A stretch of DNA of 64,000 nucleotides, taken from contig NZ_JANCLU010000006.1 in NCBI RefSeq assembly GCF_024294805.1, positions 1-64,000 of the forward strand. The letters are read 5' to 3'. The DNA is from Alsobacter ponti. Its GTDB lineage: Bacteria; Pseudomonadota; Alphaproteobacteria; Rhizobiales; Beijerinckiaceae. Below, one piece after another: positions 37,637-44,217 of the stretch. Position numbers and translations under genes: made by a program. The first letter of the stretch is position 1; the number at the start of each line of letters is the position of its first letter. The notes beneath the pieces are model-generated. The model saw only the letters and a program-made list of their open reading frames with translations. It did no database searches and was not told the origin of the DNA.

Positions 37637-39097
37637 ATGGTCTCTAAGGCGACGTTCTCCTTTTATCACGCGTTGCCTTACCCCCTCCGTTGCGCCATCG
37701 CCGGCGCACGCGGCCTGTGGCTCTCCCGCTGGCGCTACGGCCCGGGCGCGGATGCCCAGGCGGAGGAGTTCCTGACCCACGACCGGTGGTCGGACGAGCA
37801 ATGGCGGAGCTGGCGCGAGGAGGCGGTCGCCCGCGTGCTTCACAGGGCCCGCAAGTCCGTTCCGTGGTATCGCGAGCACTGGGACGCGCGCCGACGCAAT
37901 GGCGACATGAGTTCGCCCGAACTGCTCGAGAACTGGCCCATTCTGGAAAAGGACGAAGTGCGTCGCAATCCGATGGCGTTCCTCGCCGACGACTGCGACC
38001 CGAAGTCCATGTACCAGGTGCGCACGAGCGGGACGACGGGAAAGCCCATCGAATTTTACCAGAGCCAGGCGACGGTGCAGCGGCAATACGCGCTGACCGA
38101 GGCGCGGATGAAGCGCTGGTATGGCGTGTCGCGGCACGACCGCTGGGCCCATCTGGGCGGGCAGCTCGTCGCGCCCGTGAGCCAGAAGGATCCTCCCTTC
38201 TGGGTCCGCAGCTTCGGCCTGCACAAGGTCTATATGTCGTCGGTTCACCTCTCGGTGGCCACGGCTCCCGCCTACCACCGGGAGATCATGCGGTTCCGGC
38301 CGGCCTATCTCCTCGGCTTTTCGTCGGCGCTGCACACGCTTGCCGAAGGCATGCTGGCGGCCAACCTGCCGTCGCCGGACCTGAAGGTCGTGATTTCGGA
38401 CTCCGAGCCGCTGCTCGATTACCAGCGCGAGGCGATCGAGCGGGCGTTCACCTGTCCGGTGGTCGAGACTTACGGCCAGAGCGAGGCGGTGATGATGGCC
38501 TCCCAATGCCTGCACGGCCGCATGCATCTGTGGCCGGAAACCGGGTACCTCGAAGTCCTGGCCGACGGCCGCCCGGTTCCGGCCGGGGAGGTCGGCGACT
38601 TCATCGTCACGGGACTGAACAATCCCGACATGCCTTTCATCCGCTACAGGGTCGGGGACCGCGGCGCGGTGGCGCCCGCCTCCGGGCCGTGCGCCTGCGG
38701 CCGAAACCTGCCGCACCTCTCCACCATCGTCGGGCGCATCGACGACATCGTGGTCACGGCCGACGGTCGGCAGATCAGCCGGCTGGACCCGGCGTTCCGC
38801 ATCGACGCGCCGCTCATCGAGGCGCAGGTCATCCAGGAGAGCTTCGACCTCATGCGCGTGCGCTGCGTGGTGGGGGCGGGCTGGCTGCCGGAGCACGAAG
38901 ACGCGCTGGCCGAACGCATCCGCGACCGCATGGGGCCGGTCAGGGTCGAGTTCGAGAAGGTCGATCGGATTCCTCGCGGCCCCAACAATAAGTTCAAGTT
39001 CCTCACCTCGAAACTCACCCCGGAGGAGCGCGCCCGCGCGATCAGGTGCGAGCCCGCCGCCCCGGTGGAGACGGCCAGGAACGGCGAGTTCGCCTGA
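37637..39097 (+). CDS. CapK/phenylacetate-CoA-ligase-like adenylate-forming enzyme
   Basis: The 486-residue protein is an adenylate-forming enzyme of the PaaK/CapK group. It has the ATP-binding loop SGTTGKP (131-137), the acceptor block VVETYGQSEAVMMA and a C-terminal lid including IVGRIDDIVVTADGRQI. In capsule loci such proteins are thought to activate an acyl or amino-acid group for transfer to the polymer; the actual acid is unknown. A PaaK-like metal or structural motif CACGRNLPHL is present. ATG 37637 is chosen (GGAG 9 bases before); ATG 37571 or TTG 37553 would extend it. No paa genes are nearby, which favours a polysaccharide role. Confidence 0.82.
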   Translation: MVSKATFSFYHALPYPLRCAIAGARGLWLSRWRYGPGADAQAEEFLTHDRWSDEQWRSWREEAVARVLHRARKSVPWYREHWDARRRNGDMSSPELLENWPILEKDEVRRNPMAFLADDCDPKSMYQVRTSGTTGKPIEFYQSQATVQRQYALTEARMKRWYGVSRHDRWAHLGGQLVAPVSQKDPPFWVRSFGLHKVYMSSVHLSVATAPAYHREIMRFRPAYLLGFSSALHTLAEGMLAANLPSPDLKVVISDSEPLLDYQREAIERAFTCPVVETYGQSEAVMMASQCLHGRMHLWPETGYLEVLADGRPVPAGEVGDFIVTGLNNPDMPFIRYRVGDRGAVAPASGPCACGRNLPHLSTIVGRIDDIVVTADGRQISRLDPAFRIDAPLIEAQVIQESFDLMRVRCVVGAGWLPEHEDALAERIRDRMGPVRVEFEKVDRIPRGPNNKFKFLTSKLTPEERARAIRCEPAAPVETARNGEFA

Positions 39098-39221
39098 GGG
39101 CTGAAGAACGAGCGCGGCCGGCGCGGGCAGCGCCGGGCGGGGGAGCGAGACGGCCGCCCGTCGGTACGCGCCTGAAGCCGCGACCCCATCTTCCGGATGA
39201 GCAATCCGTGGGAATGTTGCG

Positions 39222-39241
39222 AAACGTTACGCAAGGTAACC
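39222..39241. promoter_or_regulatory. AAACGTTACG + GGTAACC motif upstream of galE
   Basis: AAACGTTACG (39222-39231) is followed 3 bases later by GGTAACC (39235-39241) in an AT-rich stretch about 85 bases before galE. The same two words occur, in the opposite order, at 43558-43574 upstream of the ExoY-like gene, which suggests a shared regulator. Confidence 0.4.
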
Positions 39242-39325
39242 CTAATTGCTTGTACACGAATTCGTATAGTTCACATAAGTCAATTGCTGATTAAACTAAG
39301 CCAGATCATCAAAAGGGGCGGCGTC

Positions 39326-40342
39326 ATGACGGTGCTTGTGACGGGCGGTGCGGGCTATATCGGCTCGCATGTCGTGTGGGATTTGGTCGACCGCGGCGAG
39401 AAGGTCGTCGTGCTGGACGACCTGACGACCGGCTTCGCGGAAGCCGTGCCCCCCGGCGTGAAGCTGGTGAAGGGCGACGTGGGCGATGGGGCGCTGGTGC
39501 GCTCGATCATCGCCGACCACGGCGTCGACGCCGTCGCTCATTTCGCCGCGAAGGTTGTCGTGCCCGACTCCGTCGCCGATCCTCTGGGCTACTACCTCGC
39601 CAACACGGTGAAGTCGCGAGCCCTGATCGAGGCGGCGGTCAAAAGCGCCGTCGAACGCTTCATCTTCTCCTCCACGGCGGCTGTGTACGGCAGCCCCGCG
39701 CAAGAGCGCGTGACCGAGACCACGCCACCCGAGCCGGTTTCGCCGTACGGCCGCTCGAAGCTGATGACGGAATGGATGCTGCAGGATGCGGCGCGCGCCA
39801 CCGGCCTGCGCTACGTCATCCTCCGCTACTTCAACGTCGCCGGGGCCGATCCGCTCGGGCGCACGGGACAATCGACGCCGCGCGCCACCCATCTCGTCAA
39901 GGTGGCGTGCGAGGCGGCGCTGGGGCGCCGCTCGTCGCTGGAGATCTACGGCACGGATTTCCCCACGCCCGACGGCTCCTGCCTCCGGGACTATATCCAC
40001 GTCGCGGACCTCGCCCGCGCCCATCTGCTGGCGCTGGACCATCTCGCGGCCGGAGGGGCGAACCTGACGCTGAATTGCGGCTATGGAAGGGGCTATTCGG
40101 TGCTCGAGGTCGTCGACGCGGTGAAGCGGATTTCGGGCGCGGATTTCCCCGTCCGCTTCGCGGCGCGCCGGCCCGGCGATCCCGCCAGGGTCATCGCCAC
40201 GGGCGAACGCGTCCGCGCGGAACTCGGCTGGACGCCCCGGTTCGGCGATCTCGACTCCATTGTCTCCCATGCGCTCGCCTGGGAACGCCGGATAGGTCCC
40301 GCCGCGCGCCTCGCGAGGGCCCAGGCGGGGGGAGGCGCATGA
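39326..40342 (+). CDS. galE: UDP-glucose 4-epimerase
   Basis: This cytoplasmic SDR enzyme interconverts UDP-glucose and UDP-galactose for polysaccharide synthesis. The 338-residue protein begins MTVLVTGGAGYIGSHVVWDL with the NAD loop GGAGYIGSH (7-15). It has the catalytic serine/threonine region FIFSSTAAVYG (113-122), Tyr141 and Lys145 in SPYGRSK and the family blocks RYFNVAGADP and DGSCLRDYIHV. ATG 39326 gives the standard length. The frame is open upstream to 39197 but that part is AT-rich promoter DNA. Its stop overlaps the cysE start (ATGA). In rhizobial loci the equivalent gene is exoB. Confidence 0.94.
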   Translation: MTVLVTGGAGYIGSHVVWDLVDRGEKVVVLDDLTTGFAEAVPPGVKLVKGDVGDGALVRSIIADHGVDAVAHFAAKVVVPDSVADPLGYYLANTVKSRALIEAAVKSAVERFIFSSTAAVYGSPAQERVTETTPPEPVSPYGRSKLMTEWMLQDAARATGLRYVILRYFNVAGADPLGRTGQSTPRATHLVKVACEAALGRRSSLEIYGTDFPTPDGSCLRDYIHVADLARAHLLALDHLAAGGANLTLNCGYGRGYSVLEVVDAVKRISGADFPVRFAARRPGDPARVIATGERVRAELGWTPRFGDLDSIVSHALAWERRIGPAARLARAQAGGGA

Positions 40343-41163
40343 GCACCGGCCTGATCGGGAAGCTCGACCGGGTCGACCCGGTGTGGCGGCGCATGCGGGA
40401 GGAAGCGGAGCAAGCGGTGCGGCAGGAGCCGCGCCTGGGCGGCTTCGTCTACGCGGCGATCCTCAACCACGACACGCTGGAATCGGCGGTGGCGCACCGC
40501 GTCGCGGCGCGGCTGCACCACGAGGCGGTGACGGGCGACCTCATCGCCCAGACCTTCATGCAGGCGCTGGCCGACGACGCCGCCATCGGGCAGGCGTTCC
40601 GGGCCGACCTGATGGCGGTGACCGACCGCGACCCGGCCTGCCAGCGGCTGATCGAGCCGATGCTCTATTTCAAGGGCTTCCACGCCATCCAGACGCACCG
40701 GCTGGCGCACGCGCTGTGGCGGCAGGGCCGGCGCGACTTCGCGCTCTATCTGCAGAGCCGCTCGTCGGAGGTGTTCCAGACCGACATCCACCCTGCCGCG
40801 CGCATAGGCCGGGGCATCTTCCTCGACCACGCCACGGGGCTTGTGGTCGGCTCGACGGCGGTGATCGAGGACAACGTGTCGATGCTGCAGGACGTGACGC
40901 TCGGCGGCACCGGCAAGGAGACGGGCGACCGCCACCCCAAGGTGCGCCAGGGCGTTCTGATCGGGGCGGGGGCGAAGATCCTCGGCAATATCGAGGTGGG
41001 GCGCTGCGCCCGCGTGGCGGCGGGCTCGGTGGTGCTCAAGCCCGTGCCCCCCAACGTCACCGTCGCAGGCGTGCCGGCCGTGGCGATTGGGCCGACGCAA
41101 GGCGGCGGAACGATGGAGCCCGCGCGCGCTATGGACCAGGACTTCGGCGACACTGGGATCTAG
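40339..41163 (+). CDS. cysE: serine O-acetyltransferase
   Basis: The 274-residue enzyme makes O-acetylserine from serine and acetyl-CoA, the precursor of cysteine. An N-terminal helical domain (about 1-140) with ILNHDTLESAVAHRVAARL and FKGFHAIQTHRLAHALW precedes the left-handed beta-helix of hexapeptide repeats (IHPAARIGRGIFLDHATGLVVGSTAVIEDNV..., IGAGAKILGNIEVG). This long form is typical of true CysE rather than sugar acetyltransferases. ATG 40339 has GGAGG upstream and overlaps the galE stop. Its place in the polysaccharide locus is unusual and may be historical or a sign of an O-acetylation role. Confidence 0.92.
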   Translation: MSTGLIGKLDRVDPVWRRMREEAEQAVRQEPRLGGFVYAAILNHDTLESAVAHRVAARLHHEAVTGDLIAQTFMQALADDAAIGQAFRADLMAVTDRDPACQRLIEPMLYFKGFHAIQTHRLAHALWRQGRRDFALYLQSRSSEVFQTDIHPAARIGRGIFLDHATGLVVGSTAVIEDNVSMLQDVTLGGTGKETGDRHPKVRQGVLIGAGAKILGNIEVGRCARVAAGSVVLKPVPPNVTVAGVPAVAIGPTQGGGTMEPARAMDQDFGDTGI

Positions 41164-41340
41164 CGCCCGCCGCCGGTTCGTCCCGGGCCCGCGTTGCGTT
41201 TCCGGCGAGGCCGCGCCTTGCTGTCGCCTCAAACCTCTCCACATTCTCTCTTTCGATCACGCTTGAATCGTCGGCGCTCAGCTACGTAACGGCGAAGAAT
41301 CAGGTAATGTTGATCCGGGGAGTGAGGCTTTTGAGCTGAC

Positions 41341-41637
41341 ATGACGGTCAGTTTTTTACTAATTTTCGCTTGCCTTGTCGGCGGTTTCTTCTCTCGCCGC
41401 TTGAATGTGTTCGCGATCGCGCTGGTCGCGCCGGCCCTCGGCGTCATGGCTTACATGATCACCGGGGACGCCATCACTGGCGTGACGACCTTTGCGGCGA
41501 TCCAGTTCGGCTATGCGGTTCCGATCGCGACGGCGGCCTTTTCCCGAAGGGTGAAAGGCGAGGACCGCCGCGATCCTGTCATTCGCAGGAGCGACGAGGT
41601 CGTGGAGCGGGCCAAGGAGCCGGCCGAGGGCCTGTGA
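41341..41637 (+). CDS. ExoX/SyrA-like small membrane protein (copy 1)
   Basis: A 98-residue protein with two membrane spans (about 4-40 and 46-66, with short loops) and a charged C-terminal tail. Its core aligns without gaps to the 86-residue protein at 43812-44072 with roughly one third identical residues, including a shared VFA, AP, G, F, Q-x-G, P and R framework. Length and pattern (SRRLNVFAIAL... AAIQFGYAVPI) resemble ExoX/SyrA-type exopolysaccharide regulators of rhizobia, which act after translation on the initiating transferase. That assignment is an inference from memory of the family. The upstream 177 bases are AT-rich; the ribosome site is weak. Confidence 0.6.
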   Translation: MTVSFLLIFACLVGGFFSRRLNVFAIALVAPALGVMAYMITGDAITGVTTFAAIQFGYAVPIATAAFSRRVKGEDRRDPVIRRSDEVVERAKEPAEGL

Positions 41638-42081
41638 GCCGCCCCGGCCGCCACCCTCTGGCAGCCTTCCTGAGCGCGTGTGACTATCCTGCAACATCGA
41701 ATCTGGCGCTCCGGGCCGCATCGAACCGACCGGGCGTCGGATCAGCGCGAGCATCGCTTTCCGCGCATTCAATCATGACGCCTCCTGTGGGGCCGGGTCC
41801 CTACGGCGGGGCAGCCGTGCGAAGTCGTTCTCACAGATAGGCAAGTAAAATTTTAGCAAGTGAAGTCATGGGAACTTAACCACATCCAGCAAGTGCCTAA
41901 GGCCGAGTCTTGGACAAGCCAACACAAGAACAGGAACACTGAGTCGACGTTGAAGAGAGTCGATTTACATGCTTGTGGAAATCGGTAATCCGCGCATCAT
42001 TGATGGGAGTCGGTTCAATGTTGCGCCGTTAACCATTCACGTTTAACCGTTCTCGTCGAAGCCCATACCGGACCCGGCTCG
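41638..42081. other. gap with short repeats upstream of an unknown gene
   Basis: About 444 bases without a supportable gene. The right part has three GCAAGT direct repeats (41841, 41856, 41889) and two TTAACC words (42029-42034 and 42043-42048) just before the next gene. TTAACC resembles a CtrA half-site, but the 14-base offset differs from the usual 11. Confidence 0.4.
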
Positions 42082-42696
42082 ATGATGGAGCGGATGAAAA
42101 CCCGCTGGACCCGTTGGCGTGAGCGATTTTGGGAAGCGCGGCCGGCCGAGCCGGTCGCTGCCGACGTCGCGGGCGCGCAAGCCGGGACGGACTCCGTGGC
42201 GCGGGAAGCCGCCGACATCGAAGCCCGCCTCGCCCGGCTGCGGGAGGGCTGCGGCCGGCAGTTCAGGTCCTCCGCGTTCGCGGTCGGGGAGGGGACGGAG
42301 GATCTCGACAGCCCCGCGAGCCTCCTGCCCGCGCTCTTCGCCGTGCTCTACGTGTCGAGCGTCGAGGCGCGCATCGCCGCGCTGCGGCAGTCCACCGCCG
42401 AGCTGTCGGTTTCGGCCATCGGGCCGCTCGTGTCCGCGCAACTGGACATGCAGCGTCCTTGCGGCGAAGCCGGACGAGCCGCCCGCGCCCGCCTGGTCGC
42501 CAGGGCGTTCGCCGTGCTGAGGCGCAATCCCGATCTGATCCGGATCGCCTATTTCAATCTGATCGGAGAGTTGACCGTCATGGAGACGGGCGGCTTGCCC
42601 AATGAAAGCCAGGAGGCGCGGTCCGGCCGGCTGATCCTTCTCGCCGTGCTGCGCGACCGCCTGGGACTGTCCCGCTCCGACCGCGCCTCGGCCTGA
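42082..42696 (+). CDS. hypothetical protein between two ExoX-like genes
   Basis: The 204-residue predicted cytoplasmic protein starts ATG-ATG at 42082 and has no recognised domain. It is largely helical and rich in Ala, Arg and Glu. A hydrophobic helix (PASLLPALFAVLYVSSVEARIAAL, about 77-100) and a second amphipathic region (IRIAYFNLIGELTVMETGG) stand out. Codon usage resembles the surrounding genes. It lies between the two ExoX-like genes and is convergent with the ExoY-like gene, so a regulatory link to polysaccharide synthesis is possible but unsupported by motif. Confidence 0.6.
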   Translation: MMERMKTRWTRWRERFWEARPAEPVAADVAGAQAGTDSVAREAADIEARLARLREGCGRQFRSSAFAVGEGTEDLDSPASLLPALFAVLYVSSVEARIAALRQSTAELSVSAIGPLVSAQLDMQRPCGEAGRAARARLVARAFAVLRRNPDLIRIAYFNLIGELTVMETGGLPNESQEARSGRLILLAVLRDRLGLSRSDRASA

Positions 42697-42936
42697 TCGG
42701 GATATCCGGGATCGCGCGACGAAAGCGCGCCGAGATCCGGCCTCCCGCGCTCCGCGTCCTGCGGTGTTCGCAAAAAGGGGCAGGAGCCCGCTCGGGCCGT
42801 GCGCCCGCGCACACGACGCGGGCGGCGATATTGGGCACCTGACGGCGTGTGCGCCCGCGCACGGCTCAGTACATGACGACGAGAAAATCGACGGCGTCGG
42901 CGAAAGCTGCGTGAATTCGCGGCGAGGCCGCGAGGC

Positions 42937-43518
42937 TCACGGATCGGGGCTCGACGTCAGCGCCCGCGCGAGCAGGCGGAAATCGTCCGCGATCCTGCCC
43001 GCCTGCACGTAATGCTGGTCGAGCGCGGCGGCCTTGCGCGCCGGCAGGCGGCCGGTCGCGAGGTGGCGGGACGGGCTGACGAGGCCGGGGCGAGCCAGCA
43101 GCAGGTCGGAGGCAGCGGGGCCGCAGAGCGTGAGCTCGCGCTGCGTGCGCGGGCAGGGCCCCACCATGCTCATGTCCCCCTTGAGCACGTTGTAGAGGCC
43201 GGGCAGATCCTCCACGCCGCTGGCGCGCAGCCAGTCGTGCAGGCCTGGGTCGCTGTTCTTGCGCTTCGAAGCCGCCTGATTCGGCGAAATCCGGAACCTG
43301 TACTGCCGGAAAACGCGGCCGCGCAGGCCGACGACGTCCCGCGAAACGAGGGCGGGCCGACCGAAATTCGCCACGACCAACGCCCATACAATCAGGATCA
43401 TCGGCGACAGCAGCGCCAGTAGAACGATCGACAGGAAAAGGTCGAGCGCGCGCTTTGATCCGCCGCCGGGCCCGTTGGCGGGAGGCTTTCCGTCGGATGA
43501 AACAAGACTATCGGACAC
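42937..43518 (-). CDS. degenerate ExoY-like sugar transferase
   Basis: The 193-residue protein has one membrane helix (SKRALDLFLSIVLLALLSPMILIVWALVV) and a bacterial sugar transferase domain with ExoY size. Several hallmark positions are altered. The usual DELPQ block reads VEDLPGLYNVLKGDMSMVG, GPRP has become GPCP, and the conserved KPGITG-type block reads ARPGLVSPS. It may be inactive or regulatory, since a complete initiating enzyme is encoded at 32721-33986. GTG 43518 is chosen (GGA about 9 bases upstream); a TTG at 43566 would add 16 residues. Confidence 0.72.
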   Translation of the reverse strand: MSDSLVSSDGKPPANGPGGGSKRALDLFLSIVLLALLSPMILIVWALVVANFGRPALVSRDVVGLRGRVFRQYRFRISPNQAASKRKNSDPGLHDWLRASGVEDLPGLYNVLKGDMSMVGPCPRTQRELTLCGPAASDLLLARPGLVSPSRHLATGRLPARKAAALDQHYVQAGRIADDFRLLARALTSSPDP

Positions 43519-43811
43519 GGGCGCGATTCCAGTGAGGGCATACTCATTTAATGAGTAGGTAACCAAACGTTACGTCTTAATTCAATTTATCTTTTTGCAG
43601 ATTGAGGGGAGTGATGAATTAAGCTTACCGTGTTAACTATAGAGTGCAAGTGGATGGCGCAAGCTTGCGGTTGATCTTTGTGAAGCGCTATCTCCTCTCT
43701 TGTGGGTGGACCTTGCCCGGAAGGGTGCGCGTTAGGATGGCGTTAACATTCTCGGCGCGTACTTCACGGCAGCCCGCTGGGCTTGATGAAGCGAACGACC
43801 GGAGCCAGGCA
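43519..43811. promoter_or_regulatory. divergent promoter between ExoY-like and ExoX-like genes
   Basis: This 293-base AT-rich gap contains GGTAACC (43558-43564) joined to AAACGTTACG (43565-43574), matching words upstream of galE, and the perfect 12-base palindrome CGCAAGCTTGCG (43658-43669). It separates a leftward ExoY-like gene from a rightward ExoX-like gene, so these elements could control both. Confidence 0.5.
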
Positions 43812-44072
43812 ATGCTCTATGACGCCCAGATCCCGATGATCCTGCTGTGCGCCATTCTGCTGGGGGTGCTCGTGTCCGCCCGGGTGACCGTCTTCGCGGT
43901 CGCGATGCTGGCCCCACTGATCGCTGTCGCCGCATGGCTCGTGGTCGGCAACTGGTGGATCGCAGTGGCGGCGTTCCTGCTGTTCCAGGCCGGGTTCCTC
44001 GCGCCGCTCCTCGTAACGACGGTGATGCGCGGTTTTTTTCTGGTACGGACGCAGGGGGGCCGAACGGCCTGA
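43812..44072 (+). CDS. ExoX/SyrA-like small membrane protein (copy 2)
   Basis: The 86-residue protein has two or three hydrophobic spans (MILLCAILLGVLV, VFAVAMLAPLIAVAAWLVV, WIAVAAFLLFQAGFLAPLLV) and a short basic tail. ATG 43812 has GGAG 7 bases upstream. It is a paralogue of the 98-residue protein at 41341-41637 over an ungapped 65-residue core. In Sinorhizobium, exoX sits next to exoY and encodes a small membrane inhibitor of polysaccharide synthesis. Here the neighbour is likewise an ExoY-like gene, in divergent orientation. The family call is an inference. Confidence 0.62.
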   Translation: MLYDAQIPMILLCAILLGVLVSARVTVFAVAMLAPLIAVAAWLVVGNWWIAVAAFLLFQAGFLAPLLVTTVMRGFFLVRTQGGRTA

Positions 44073-44126
44073 ACGGCGAAGCCGTCCGTCGGCCGCGCGG
44101 CTCCGATCGCAAGCGCTGAGCAGCGA

Positions 44127-44160
44127 GGACCGGGGTGGCTGAGAGGCCGCCCCGGGGTCC
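44127..44160. terminator. hairpin between convergent genes
   Basis: A GC-rich hairpin begins GGACCGGGG and ends CCCCGGGGTCC, with one small bulge and one G-U pair. It lies between the ends of the convergent ExoX-like and spermidine-synthase-like genes. No T-run is evident, so its terminator role is tentative. Confidence 0.4.
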
Positions 44161-44217
44161 AGCCCGGCCGTCCGCTCCGGATCGGCCGCCCGCGAAGAAG
44201 CGTCCCGCCAGCCCCTC

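Noticed and set aside
42029-42048. CtrA binding site (two TTAA half-sites)
   Set aside because: The TTAACC words are 14 bases apart rather than the usual 11, so a CtrA claim is not supported; kept only as a repeat.
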